Below are positions 1 through 7,670 of a stretch of 54,510 nucleotides of DNA, piece after piece. The notes beneath the pieces are model-generated. The model ran no database searches. It saw only the letters and a program-made list of their open reading frames with translations, and was not told the origin of the DNA. Position 1 is the stretch's first letter; every line of letters begins with the position of its first letter. The position numbers and the translations under genes were made by a program. The stretch is from Xenorhabdus miraniensis (GTDB lineage Bacteria; Pseudomonadota; Gammaproteobacteria; Enterobacterales; Enterobacteriaceae), in contig NZ_NITZ01000014.1 in assembly GCF_002632615.1 (NCBI RefSeq), forward strand, positions 1 to 54,510, given 5' to 3'.

Positions 1-1
1 C

Positions 2-151
2 AGCCCAGAGCTGAATCTGATTGAAATTGTCTGGAGGCAGGCTAAATACCACTGGCGACGTTTTATGACCTGGACTCAGGAAACAATGGAATATGAGCTC
101 AATACGTTATTGGCCGATTATGGCGACAAATTTGCAATTAATTTCTCTTGA
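2..151 (+). pseudogene. IS630-family transposase, C-terminal 49 residues (partial at window edge)
   Basis: An open frame enters from the left edge and ends at TGA 149-151. Its translation starts SPELNLIEIVWRQAKYHW, the conserved motif at the end of the DDE domain of IS630-type transposases (the motif glutamate is the third acidic catalytic residue), and continues for a typical short C-terminal tail. Only the 3' end is visible, so whether the element is intact cannot be told. No inverted repeat or target duplication could be assigned here. It marks the left border of the accessory segment that follows. Confidence 0.85.
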
Positions 152-572
152 GGACTTAACTGCACTTTGTTTCAGATAAAAAAATCACTCTAAGTAGGCG
201 TTGTATACAAATTACAGGATATTACCCTTAATGTTGAAATGGACCAAAATTTGGCCTGACAAACCCAGCTTAATTAAATTTTTTATTGCATTTGTGATAA
301 ATGTCACTGAAATATATATAATAAACTACTTTACCCCACATCGTTCATATCATCTATAAATTTATATTTAGTCAGTTTAAGTTTATATTTATCGATTCAG
401 GTGACTTAGGTGAAATTATGTTTAATGACAAACAAAAAATAAATATACCCCCAAATAAAATAAAATTGAATCATTAATAATAGGCTGTACCATATCCCGC
501 GGTAAATGTTTGCATTATGTTGTTTTTGCTCTGTTTCATGTTCCAGTTGATGAGCATTTTTTAGAGGTAATA
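152..572. other. Gene-free AT-rich region upstream of the decarboxylase-like gene
   Basis: About 420 bases without a convincing gene. It should contain the outer end of the IS630-type element and the promoter for the three-gene cluster that starts at 573. The only motif-like signals I see are a CRP-like palindrome (293-308) and a TATAAT hexamer at 317-322. The frame open from 510 continues into the decarboxylase-like gene, but the better start is 573. Confidence 0.5.
293..308. promoter_or_regulatory. CRP-like operator upstream of the three-gene cluster
   Basis: TGTGATAAATGTCACT matches the CRP core TGTGA-N6-TCACA at nine of ten defined bases. A TATAAT at 317-322 would put the site centre near -28, which is not a classical activating position, so CRP could act negatively there or a different -10 may be used. 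The similarity is seen; any regulation is inference. Confidence 0.4.
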
Positions 573-1298
573 ATGAAGAACACAATGAATGAAGCCATTA
601 AATCAATATTTAATGGCCTGCCTGATCTTCCGCCTGAAACTTATTTTCAGGAAGGTTTTTTCAGGGACCCCGCGAGAACTATCAATACGGATGATAGGTA
701 CTTTCTATCTCCTGCTGATGGGTTTGTTATCTATAGTGGAATAATAAATCCAGATGAGGCGATTACTGAAGTAAAAGGAAAAAAATACAGCATTCAGGAC
801 ATTATCAGAGATAAGCATTATGACAAGCGTTCACTTGTCATTGGTATCTTTATGACATGTTATGATGTGCATGTTAATAGAGTTCCCTATGATGGCATCC
901 TGAGTTACGTGGAACATGAACCTCTGGAAACCAACAATCTACCAATGATTGATGTAGAGAGTAACATTTTTTATAAAGAGAATATTGAATTAATTTATGA
1001 CGACTATTTATGCCTGAATCAGCGTGTCGTTAATAAAGTCTATTCTCCGGGCATTGGCAGAGAATACTATATGGTTCAGGTTGGTGATTATGATGTTAAC
1101 ACGATAACGCCATTCCATATTCAGCAGAACACCCCTGTATTCCAAGGAAATAGATTCTCTATGATTCGATATGGTTCACAAGTCGATTTAGTCATTCCTG
1201 TCGCTGATGACGATGAATTAACTTCATTGGTATCTGTAAAAGAACACGTGACTGGTGGTATGACTAAGTTAGTCAGAATCAACGATAACTCTCTATAA
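573..1298 (+). CDS. Phosphatidylserine decarboxylase-like pyruvoyl enzyme
   Basis: A 241-residue protein of the phosphatidylserine decarboxylase family, whose members cleave themselves to form a pyruvoyl group and decarboxylate the serine head group or, in PsiD-type relatives, a free amino acid. Visible motifs: SPADG (residues 46-50) with the conserved aspartate; DVHVNRVP (98-105), the form found in short archaeal-type family members and retaining the first catalytic histidine; and YGSQVDL (200-206), where Gly201-Ser202 corresponds to the self-cleavage site (LGST in E. coli Psd). The key residues are therefore present. It is shorter than E. coli Psd (322) and lacks an obvious membrane segment. 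ATG 573 is preferred over 510 because AGAGGT lies five to six bases upstream. It begins a co-oriented set with a guanidino-modifying enzyme and an ABC exporter, which argues for a dedicated pathway. The substrate is unknown. Confidence 0.8.
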   Translation: MKNTMNEAIKSIFNGLPDLPPETYFQEGFFRDPARTINTDDRYFLSPADGFVIYSGIINPDEAITEVKGKKYSIQDIIRDKHYDKRSLVIGIFMTCYDVHVNRVPYDGILSYVEHEPLETNNLPMIDVESNIFYKENIELIYDDYLCLNQRVVNKVYSPGIGREYYMVQVGDYDVNTITPFHIQQNTPVFQGNRFSMIRYGSQVDLVIPVADDDELTSLVSVKEHVTGGMTKLVRINDNSL

Positions 1299-1330
1299 TA
1301 TATAATATAAACTAGAATTGAGGTTCCAAG

Positions 1331-2257
1331 ATGTTAAATAAATCGCCTAATATCATTTCTGATCTGAAAATGCCCGTTTTTTTATTAGCTCCTCCATTTT
1401 CATTAAATACCAGTGTAAGAAATAACATTTGGATGGAAGAACTAGATGAATCCGATATTAATGTTAACAGTAAAGTGGCATTGAGACAGTTTTATAAGCT
1501 TTACAGCTTTATGTCATCACAATCATTAGTCTATTTATTGCCATCTGATACTCATCAAGCACTGCAAGATCAAGTATATGTTGCTAACTTGGGAATTATT
1601 ATTGGTGATGAAGATCCAACAGCAATAGTTGCCAATTTTGCATCAGAAATCAGAAGATCAGAAACACCAATTGGGGTGAGTTTCTTTGAATCATTAGGCT
1701 ATAAAACTGAAGTTGCCCCTTACTATTTTGAAGGCGAAGCTGAGTTAAAACATCTGCATAGTAATGTACTGGTTGGCGGTTATGGAATAAGAAGTGATAT
1801 TAGAACCTATGACTGGATGGAAGAAAAATTCAATCTCAAAATCGTAAAAGTAGAAGAAAGAGATCCTTATCTGTATCACTTAGATTGCAGTATCTTCCCT
1901 CTGGATAAAGAAAACACTCTGGTTTATACCGGTGGATTCAACAGTGATGAATTGAAAGAACTGGAGAAAGTGACTAACGTCATCAGTATCAACAAAGATG
2001 TTGCATATAGTGGTATTTGTAACTCTGTTAGAGTCAATCAGCATATTCTCTGTTCATCCAATATCAACGACCTGAAAGCAGGTACAGAGGAATATATCTA
2101 TGAAATGAACAAAAGCCATGAGCTGGAAAAAATTTGCTCCAAACTGGCATTAACGCCAAAATTATTCAATTTATCTGAATATATGAAGAGCGGTGCCCTG
2201 CTTTCCTGCATGGTTATGCACTTGAATAGATATTCTTATAAAATACAGGTAATCTAA
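1331..2257 (+). CDS. Guanidino-modifying enzyme (amidinotransferase/DDAH-like fold)
   Basis: A 308-residue protein with the hallmarks of the guanidino-group-modifying superfamily, which includes arginine:glycine amidinotransferases, dimethylarginine dimethylaminohydrolases and citrulline hydrolases. The order matches the family: an N-terminal LLAPPFSLN segment (18-26), YVANLGII (83-90), a FEGEAEL segment (133-139), the catalytic HLD (His183, Asp185) inside YHLDCSIFPL, and a C-terminal SGALLSCMVM segment whose Cys293 fits the nucleophile. The family attacks the guanidine carbon and either hydrolyses the covalent intermediate or transfers the amidine to an amine; sequence alone does not tell which. 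It starts 32 bases after the decarboxylase-like gene, with GAGGTTCC upstream of ATG 1331, so the two are probably cotranscribed. Confidence 0.78.
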   Translation: MLNKSPNIISDLKMPVFLLAPPFSLNTSVRNNIWMEELDESDINVNSKVALRQFYKLYSFMSSQSLVYLLPSDTHQALQDQVYVANLGIIIGDEDPTAIVANFASEIRRSETPIGVSFFESLGYKTEVAPYYFEGEAELKHLHSNVLVGGYGIRSDIRTYDWMEEKFNLKIVKVEERDPYLYHLDCSIFPLDKENTLVYTGGFNSDELKELEKVTNVISINKDVAYSGICNSVRVNQHILCSSNINDLKAGTEEYIYEMNKSHELEKICSKLALTPKLFNLSEYMKSGALLSCMVMHLNRYSYKIQVI

Positions 2258-2535
2258 AAATTGCGAACAATGATGCTATAATATTGGTCACATCTTTTTA
2301 GCTATAATTAAGTTGGTTGCAATATAAATAATATCTTCCATTTTATATTATGGTGCTTTTTATTTCTTTTGTTATTAAGTGAGATAAATCCATCATGATT
2401 TTAACGCGGAACTGTATTTTATTGATATAGGATGAATGTTTTCCAAGGATGGAATCAGCTGCCCTTTTTATATCATGGTAAGTCCTAACACATTATCTAT
2501 ACTAGTTAAATTGATAACTTAACAGTGATCAGTAT

Positions 2536-4233
2536 ATGAAATACATTACATTTCTCTATTCATTTATACGTAAGCAAAGAACAGCACTGGTGTTGGCTAT
2601 TGTTTTTACGATAGTGGCAGCTTTAGCGGAAGTTATATTCCCATTTCTTGTACAAGAATTAGTTAATACTTTATTGAAGGATAAGTTAATACTTTCCTTT
2701 TCTTTTAACCAATTAATTGCTTCCCTGATAGCTATATCATTATTGATCGTCATAAGCCACGCCATTATTATCTGGATGCAGACGATTAACGCTTCAGAAC
2801 TGAGTTATAACATGAGGAAATCGCTCGTCGATTCTTTCCTCTCCTTTCCCTATCATATAACCAGAAAATTCCATTCTGCCAATCTGGCTTTTAGAATAAA
2901 AAACGATACGTACCTTGTATCGGATAGGATTAGAGGGTTATATAGCGAATTTCTTTACGATACGTTATCCATCATTGGTCCATTTATAGCCATGGCTTTG
3001 ATTGATCTTAAACTGGCAATTCTGGCATTTATGATGGTTTGTCTGACCACGGTGATCAGCAAACCACTCACTAATCGCGTGGCGGTTTATGAAAGGATTT
3101 TGCAGATATATAACTCACGATTAACCGGGGTCATACAGGAATCGCTTTCCTGGATTAAATCCGTCAAGATTTTTAACTCTGAAGAGTCAGAGAAAAAGAG
3201 AATTGATGATGCCAACATCAAGGTAAAGAACGTTGAGAGAATTACAGGCCTGTTCATGTCCCTTTCTGTTCCTCTTGGTTATTCCGCACAGTTAGCTTCA
3301 ACAATTGCGGTGCTTTGGTATGGTGGTTTGTTATTAATGGATGGAACGATCAATCCCGGTAACTTTGTCGCTGCATTTACCTATGAACAGTTAATGTCTG
3401 ATTCCATCAAGAGATACAGTAATCATTTAAATAAATTTGCTTCGCTCAAATCACTGTTGGACAGAATTTTCGAATTGTTGGGTGCCCACAAACCAAATAC
3501 CCACAAAAAAAATCAGTCAGTAGCTAATGGCAATGCCGATGCTATTGATATCAACATCAAGAAATTCTCCTATAACGATAGAGATACACTGTTCAGCGAT
3601 ATGAATATCTCTATCCAAAAAGGCGAGCGAGTTCTGATTGTTGGCGATAACGGCCAGGGCAAGAGTACGATATTTGATATCGTGACAGGGTTAACACCAC
3701 TAAGTGAAGGCCATATTTCAATTTTTGGTGAGGTTATGAAGGATCCCGATGCTCAACATTGGCTGAAAAAGTTTGGAGTGATGTCTCAACAAACACAGAT
3801 CATAAAAGGTACTTTATACGATAACCTGCATATTGCTAATACTGAGTCCACCAGCGAAGAGATGATTTCTGCATTGATTAAAGCCGGTGGCAGTGAGTTA
3901 TTGGGTAAACTGAAGGATGGCCTGGACTCATACATTGATGAAAAAGGCGCTTCCTTATCAGGTGGTGAAAGGCAGGTTATTGGTTTGGCTCGCTTGTACC
4001 TCAAGACGCCAGAGATACTACTGTTTGATGAGCCGACAACTTATCTGGACAACAGTAAAATAAACAGTTTTGCAGAGTCTCTGAATAATATCGTTCATGG
4101 TAAGACTGTGCTTATGATAAGCCATGACCCACGTGTATTCAGACTCGCTGATCGGGTTATCAAAATCGACAAGGGTAAAATTGCATTTGATGGCTCCCTC
4201 CAAGAGTATATGAGCCAAGTAACAACACACTAG
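2536..4233 (+). CDS. ABC half-transporter (exporter type, membrane domain fused to ATPase)
   Basis: A 565-residue fused half-transporter that should work as a homodimer in the inner membrane. Hydrophobic segments lie at about 15-42, 55-82, 143-175 and 240-268, consistent with the type IV exporter membrane domain. The C-terminal ATPase has Walker A GDNGQGKST (370-378), signature LSGGE (474-478), Walker B ILLFDEP (494-500) and the switch histidine in MISH (530). There is no N-terminal peptidase domain, so it is not a bacteriocin maturation exporter of the C39 type. It lies 278 bases after the guanidino-modifying enzyme on the same strand and ends at a strong terminator. Export of the cluster's product, or flipping of a modified lipid, is the likely job; the cargo is not known. 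Confidence 0.88.
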   Translation: MKYITFLYSFIRKQRTALVLAIVFTIVAALAEVIFPFLVQELVNTLLKDKLILSFSFNQLIASLIAISLLIVISHAIIIWMQTINASELSYNMRKSLVDSFLSFPYHITRKFHSANLAFRIKNDTYLVSDRIRGLYSEFLYDTLSIIGPFIAMALIDLKLAILAFMMVCLTTVISKPLTNRVAVYERILQIYNSRLTGVIQESLSWIKSVKIFNSEESEKKRIDDANIKVKNVERITGLFMSLSVPLGYSAQLASTIAVLWYGGLLLMDGTINPGNFVAAFTYEQLMSDSIKRYSNHLNKFASLKSLLDRIFELLGAHKPNTHKKNQSVANGNADAIDINIKKFSYNDRDTLFSDMNISIQKGERVLIVGDNGQGKSTIFDIVTGLTPLSEGHISIFGEVMKDPDAQHWLKKFGVMSQQTQIIKGTLYDNLHIANTESTSEEMISALIKAGGSELLGKLKDGLDSYIDEKGASLSGGERQVIGLARLYLKTPEILLFDEPTTYLDNSKINSFAESLNNIVHGKTVLMISHDPRVFRLADRVIKIDKGKIAFDGSLQEYMSQVTTH

Positions 4234-4238
4234 TCTTT

Positions 4239-4262
4239 AATGGCCCATTAAATTGGGCCATT
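4239..4262. terminator. Bidirectional rho-independent terminator after the ABC gene
   Basis: A perfect 9-bp stem, AATGGCCCA (4239-4247) pairing with TGGGCCATT (4254-4262), with a 6-base loop and flanking T-rich/A-rich sequence. It sits between two convergent genes ending at 4233 and 4272 and can serve both. Confidence 0.8.
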
Positions 4263-4271
4263 TTACTTTTC

Positions 4272-4949
4272 CTACATGCCCAAGGCAGTTTCAGCAAATT
4301 CCCCGAGTTCTATTTCAGAATTTTCGAATTTTGGATGGTAATTTTGCCATAAAGAGGCATCCTTACCTTCTATCCATGGAGGTGCCACAGGCACACCTTC
4401 CCTCCAAAATTGAATACAAGATCTCACCTTCGGATCACGTCTATTTCGGTAAATCCACCTTAGTTCACTCCCTGTATATGAACTCTTTTTCTTTCTCTTA
4501 TTTTCAGACAGTTTGTAGATAACGCGTTCAATATCGATTTCATCTAAAATAAAATGAATACATGATCGTGTCAAAGACTGAGAGAACCAAGATAATCCTG
4601 CTTTACATTTTCGACTAGTTACCTGCTCGGGATAGTGAACATTTTTGCTACCAAAATCAATATCCAATTTCGCTGCATAGTGGCGTATTGAGTTGTATTT
4701 ACAATGATTTTTTATTGCGTTATCAAAAGATTCTTGATTAGATGGAATTTTGTGCTCAAATTTTTTACGGATGTCGTATTCTCTCTGGGTTATTGAATAT
4801 CTGTCAATTGTCGATATATTCTTAGTATCAAGAAAGCGAGCAAATCCAAATTGTGGATATTTTTGAGCATATTTAACTCTTTCTCTAGAAAGTCCAAATA
4901 TAAGATCTCCTTGCTCAAAACTCGTCTTGAATGGTGGATAAAATGGCAT
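4272..4949 (-). CDS. Unrecognised 225-residue protein
   Basis: I do not recognise this protein. ATG 4949 is chosen because GGGAGGT lies four bases upstream; the frame opens six codons earlier. The product is rich in aromatic and basic residues, has no signal peptide or membrane segment, and contains a lysine cluster (NKRKKK, about 151-156) followed by SELRWIYRNRRDPKVRSC and a proline/tryptophan stretch (VPVAPPWIEG). The base composition is AT-rich like the three genes before it. It is convergent with the ABC gene and divergent from ydfG, so it looks like a single-gene unit in an accessory segment. An effector, immunity or phage-derived role is possible but nothing seen decides it. Confidence 0.6.
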   Translation of the reverse strand: MPFYPPFKTSFEQGDLIFGLSRERVKYAQKYPQFGFARFLDTKNISTIDRYSITQREYDIRKKFEHKIPSNQESFDNAIKNHCKYNSIRHYAAKLDIDFGSKNVHYPEQVTSRKCKAGLSWFSQSLTRSCIHFILDEIDIERVIYKLSENKRKKKSSYTGSELRWIYRNRRDPKVRSCIQFWREGVPVAPPWIEGKDASLWQNYHPKFENSEIELGEFAETALGM

Positions 4950-5058
4950 ATTTACCTCCCAGTACAACTACTTATATAAAACTATATCTATAATACTATA
5001 AAAAACCATAAGACTTTTAACAACCATATAGACTCAATAAAAGTAATCAACATTTGTT

Positions 5059-5171
5059 ATTAGTTTTCATCAAGGTTTTTACCCTACCAAACTTTTCTTT
5101 TTTGTTGGTATAAAAAGGATTTAAAAACAAGGCATTAGTTTTCACCAAAGTTATTTGGCCTTGACTAATGC
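5059..5171. promoter_or_regulatory. Repeated operator-like motifs upstream of ydfG
   Basis: ATTAGTTTTCAYCAARGTT occurs twice (5059-5077 and 5134-5152) with only two differences, 75 bases apart. The second copy overlaps an inverted repeat GCATTAGT (5132-5139) / ACTAATGC (5164-5171). The arrangement looks like binding sites for a regulator of ydfG or of the divergent gene at 4949. The repeats are seen; the function is inference. Confidence 0.4.
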
Positions 5172-5231
5172 AAAATAAATTTTTTTACTAACGTGAAGAT
5201 TAACGATAAAAACTCGCAAACAGAGGGCAAT

Positions 5232-5981
5232 ATGATTGTTTTTGTGACAGGGGCAACTTCCGGTTTTGGTGAAGCAATTACAAGAAAGTTTATCGAACAT
5301 GGTTCCACAGTGATTGCTACAGGGCGCCGTGAGGATAGATTGGAAAAGTTGAAAAAAGAGTTAGGTGAACAATTCCACCCCATTCAACTTGATGTGAGAG
5401 ATCGCGCTGCAATTGAACAAGCAGTCCAGCAATTACCAGATACGTTACGCAATATTGATGTTCTTGTGAATAATGCGGGGCTTGCTTTAGGGCTGGAACC
5501 AGCTCATCAAGCTAATATTGATGATTGGGAAACTATGATTGACACCAATACCAAAGGATTAGTAAATATGACACGCGCCCTGCTGCCTAATATGGTAGAA
5601 ACCAATAGTGGGCATATTATTAATATTGGCTCTACCGCAGCAAATTGGCCTTATGCGGGTGGTAACGTATATGGTGCTACGAAAGCTTTTGTAAAACAAT
5701 TTAGTTTAGGATTACGGGCTGATTTACAAGGCAAAAATATTCGGGTCACTGATATCGAACCTGGCCTTGTCGGCGGAACCGAATTTTCTCACGTACGTTT
5801 TAAAGGCAATGAGGAAAAAGTGGATAAAACTTATGAAGGCACAGATGCACTGACGGCTGATGATGTTGCAGAAGCGGTATTTTGGGTTGCTAACCTCCCT
5901 TCTCGTGTCAATATTAATACATTAGAGATGATGCCCGTTTGTCAATCATTTGCGGGTTTAAGTGTACATAGAAACCAATAA
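5232..5981 (+). CDS. ydfG: NADP-dependent 3-hydroxy acid dehydrogenase YdfG (short-chain dehydrogenase)
   Basis: A 249-residue classical short-chain dehydrogenase, very close to E. coli YdfG (248 residues), a cytosolic tetrameric enzyme that oxidises serine, L-allo-threonine and other 3-hydroxy acids with NADP and also reduces malonic semialdehyde. Seen: cofactor motif TGATSGFGEA (residues 6-15), the NNAG motif (about 81-84), catalytic Ser in NIGSTAANW, and YGATKAF carrying the catalytic Tyr and Lys. The C-terminal INTLEMMPV is also typical. The frame is open from 5193, but ATG 5232 matches the family N terminus and has GAGGG upstream. It is a single gene followed by a 136-base gap before ynfB. 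Confidence 0.95.
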   Translation: MIVFVTGATSGFGEAITRKFIEHGSTVIATGRREDRLEKLKKELGEQFHPIQLDVRDRAAIEQAVQQLPDTLRNIDVLVNNAGLALGLEPAHQANIDDWETMIDTNTKGLVNMTRALLPNMVETNSGHIINIGSTAANWPYAGGNVYGATKAFVKQFSLGLRADLQGKNIRVTDIEPGLVGGTEFSHVRFKGNEEKVDKTYEGTDALTADDVAEAVFWVANLPSRVNINTLEMMPVCQSFAGLSVHRNQ

Positions 5982-6027
5982 TCCTATTTTGGTGAACTGT
6001 TAACTCTATTAATTCAATTAATGTGGT

Positions 6028-6066
6028 GCTACCAATAAAACTCCTGTTTGACGCTTTTTTGGTAGC
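6028..6066. repeat. Inverted repeat between ydfG and ynfB
   Basis: GCTACCAA (6028-6035) is the inverse of TTGGTAGC (6059-6066), around a 23-base spacer ending in a run of T. It could be a terminator-like hairpin for ydfG, but the loop is long and no T tract follows the right arm. Confidence 0.3.
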
Positions 6067-6117
6067 TTCAGTAAATGACCTAGTCTTGCTAAATGGCACA
6101 ATGAAAGAGGTTCAAAT

Positions 6118-6465
6118 ATGAAATTTGTGAAATATGTTTCCGCTATCGCTCTGTTGTTGTCATTCTTTTGGCAAACGCCTGCATTCTCTGCGCCCTGCAC
6201 ATCAGATAGCACATGTGTAACCATTAATGGTGGCGGTGAGAATTCGATAAGCAAAGAAATGGCTCGTCAGAGCAAAGAAGAATGGAATGATCAGAGAAGA
6301 TTACGTAAGAGAGTGGAGCAGCGCAGAGAGAAAGAATTTGATAAGTATGAAGTAGAAGTTGATAATCGAGAGGCCTGTTTAGAAAGCGCCAATATCAGTG
6401 CTTATTGGGAACCCAATACGAAACGTTGTTTGGATATTAACACAGGCCGTCCGATCAAACCTTGA
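6118..6465 (+). CDS. ynfB: UPF0482 (DUF1283) family secreted protein YnfB
   Basis: A 115-residue small periplasmic-type protein with an N-terminal signal peptide (charged start, hydrophobic core to about residue 22, cleavage likely after FSA at 25). The mature part contains EEWNDQRRLRKRVEQR and ends with ANISAYWEPNTKRCLD, both near-identical in pattern to E. coli YnfB. The function is unknown in the family. AGAGG lies eight bases before ATG 6118. It is followed 42 bases later by ynfD, so the two likely form a short operon ending at the hairpin at 6836. Confidence 0.92.
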   Translation: MKFVKYVSAIALLLSFFWQTPAFSAPCTSDSTCVTINGGGENSISKEMARQSKEEWNDQRRLRKRVEQRREKEFDKYEVEVDNREACLESANISAYWEPNTKRCLDINTGRPIKP

Positions 6466-6507
6466 TAGACTCAACACCGACATCAACATCAAAGTAAGGA
6501 GATGATG

Positions 6508-6813
6508 GTGAAAAAAATCCTACTGGCTACAGCACTGCTCTTTACACTTTCTCCCTTTGCAGTACAAGCTTCACAAAAGGTTACATGTGAAAGCCTGAAA
6601 GCGGAAATTGCACAGAAAATCATTAACAATGGCGTTTCTGAAACGGATTTTAAGCTTGAAGTCATTCCTAATGACCAAGACGCTAAGGACAGCGCCGTTA
6701 ATGGGAAAATTGTTGGTCATTGTGATTCCGGCAAGCAGAAAATAGTTTATATCCGCCTTGCTCACACTAATACGGATAAAACGATTTCTGGCGATAAGAA
6801 AAGCCAAGAGTAA
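6508..6813 (+). CDS. ynfD: DUF1161 family secreted protein YnfD
   Basis: A 101-residue small exported protein: signal peptide KKILLATALLFTLSPFAVQA, then a domain starting CESLKAEIAQKIINNGV with a second cysteine in VGHCDSG, as in E. coli YnfD; the two cysteines probably form a disulfide. The function is unknown. Three in-frame starts lie together (ATG 6502, ATG 6505, GTG 6508). AAGGAG at 6496-6501 is best spaced for GTG 6508, which also matches the E. coli N terminus, so I place the start there. The last gene before a strong terminator. Confidence 0.9.
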   Translation: MKKILLATALLFTLSPFAVQASQKVTCESLKAEIAQKIINNGVSETDFKLEVIPNDQDAKDSAVNGKIVGHCDSGKQKIVYIRLAHTNTDKTISGDKKSQE

Positions 6814-6835
6814 CACTCTTTCAGATTTAACAGTA

Positions 6836-6860
6836 AAAAGGGGCATCTTTTGCCCCTTTT
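6836..6860. terminator. Bidirectional terminator between ynfD and ynfK
   Basis: A perfect 10-bp stem AAAAGGGGCA (6836-6845) / TGCCCCTTTT (6851-6860) with a 5-base loop. It is symmetric in A and T tracts and lies between convergent genes that stop at 6813 and 6865. Confidence 0.9.
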
Positions 6861-6864
6861 GTTA

Positions 6865-7533
6865 TTAAATATCGATAGCTGATATTGCATTAGTATCCAA
6901 ATAGCACGACAAATCGCGTTCTTCCGGCCTTAAGAGATAAGGAATTTCACCAATTTGTGGCGCCGGTATGTGACACCGTAACCTCTCTAGTGTCTTAGCG
7001 TAATGTGCTAATCCAGGGTTGATTCGGTTAGCAACCCAACCTACTAAGGGAACGCCATCGTTAATAATGGATTGAGCTGTGAGAATAGCATGATTAACAC
7101 AACCAGCCTGAATCCCAACGACCAAAATGACGGGCAACTTTTCTTGTACAACCCAATCAGAATAAGACACCGCATCTTCCAGTAACATACGCCAACCACC
7201 GTTACCTTCAATAATCACACGATCTGCTTTATTCCCCAGGTTTTTCAGCCCTTTTGTCATTTGAATAAAATCAGCTCGATTTCCTTCTTCGTAGTTACTT
7301 TCCCAAATAACAGGGTTGACCTCTTCATAGTCCACTTTAACAGGTGAGGATTGATATATGATTAAAGCATCACGATTGCGTATCCCCTCCGATGTTTCTC
7401 GTTTTTCTGTTGCAATGGGTTTATATCCTACCGCGGTTGTGCCTTCACGATTAAAAACTTGCAGTAATGCGCGGGTAACAACTGTTTTACCAATGTTGGT
7501 ATCCGTGCCTGTAACAAATAAGCGCGTTATCAT
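6865..7533 (-). CDS. ynfK: Dethiobiotin synthetase-like ATPase YnfK (BioD2)
   Basis: A 222-residue homologue of E. coli YnfK, the second dethiobiotin synthetase paralogue, which uses ATP and bicarbonate to close the ureido ring of 7,8-diaminopelargonate. Seen: the P-loop TGTDTNIGKT near the N terminus, EGNGGWRML for the second nucleotide-binding segment, and VGWVANRINPG for base recognition. The start at 7533 matches the family; the frame is open ten codons further upstream. In E. coli the gene also lies beside mlc, and here it starts 137 bases after mlc ends on the same strand. Its role in biotin synthesis is less certain than that of BioD, because canonical bioD normally sits with the bio genes. 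Confidence 0.92.
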   Translation of the reverse strand: MITRLFVTGTDTNIGKTVVTRALLQVFNREGTTAVGYKPIATEKRETSEGIRNRDALIIYQSSPVKVDYEEVNPVIWESNYEEGNRADFIQMTKGLKNLGNKADRVIIEGNGGWRMLLEDAVSYSDWVVQEKLPVILVVGIQAGCVNHAILTAQSIINDGVPLVGWVANRINPGLAHYAKTLERLRCHIPAPQIGEIPYLLRPEERDLSCYLDTNAISAIDI

Positions 7534-7670
7534 AAATTCATTTTCCGTTTTCCATAGTAACAAGTACAGATAGGCCGATTACTCTTTTTAGCGAGCAGGC
7601 TTAGAGTGTAGGAGATGTATTTGAGGTAGGGATTGCGTTAGCTCAATGTTTTTCCTGATGCGAACTATCC

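Noticed and set aside
510..572. Upstream start for the decarboxylase-like protein
   Set aside because: The extra 21 residues lack a ribosome site and do not fit the family; ATG 573 has AGAGGT at good spacing.
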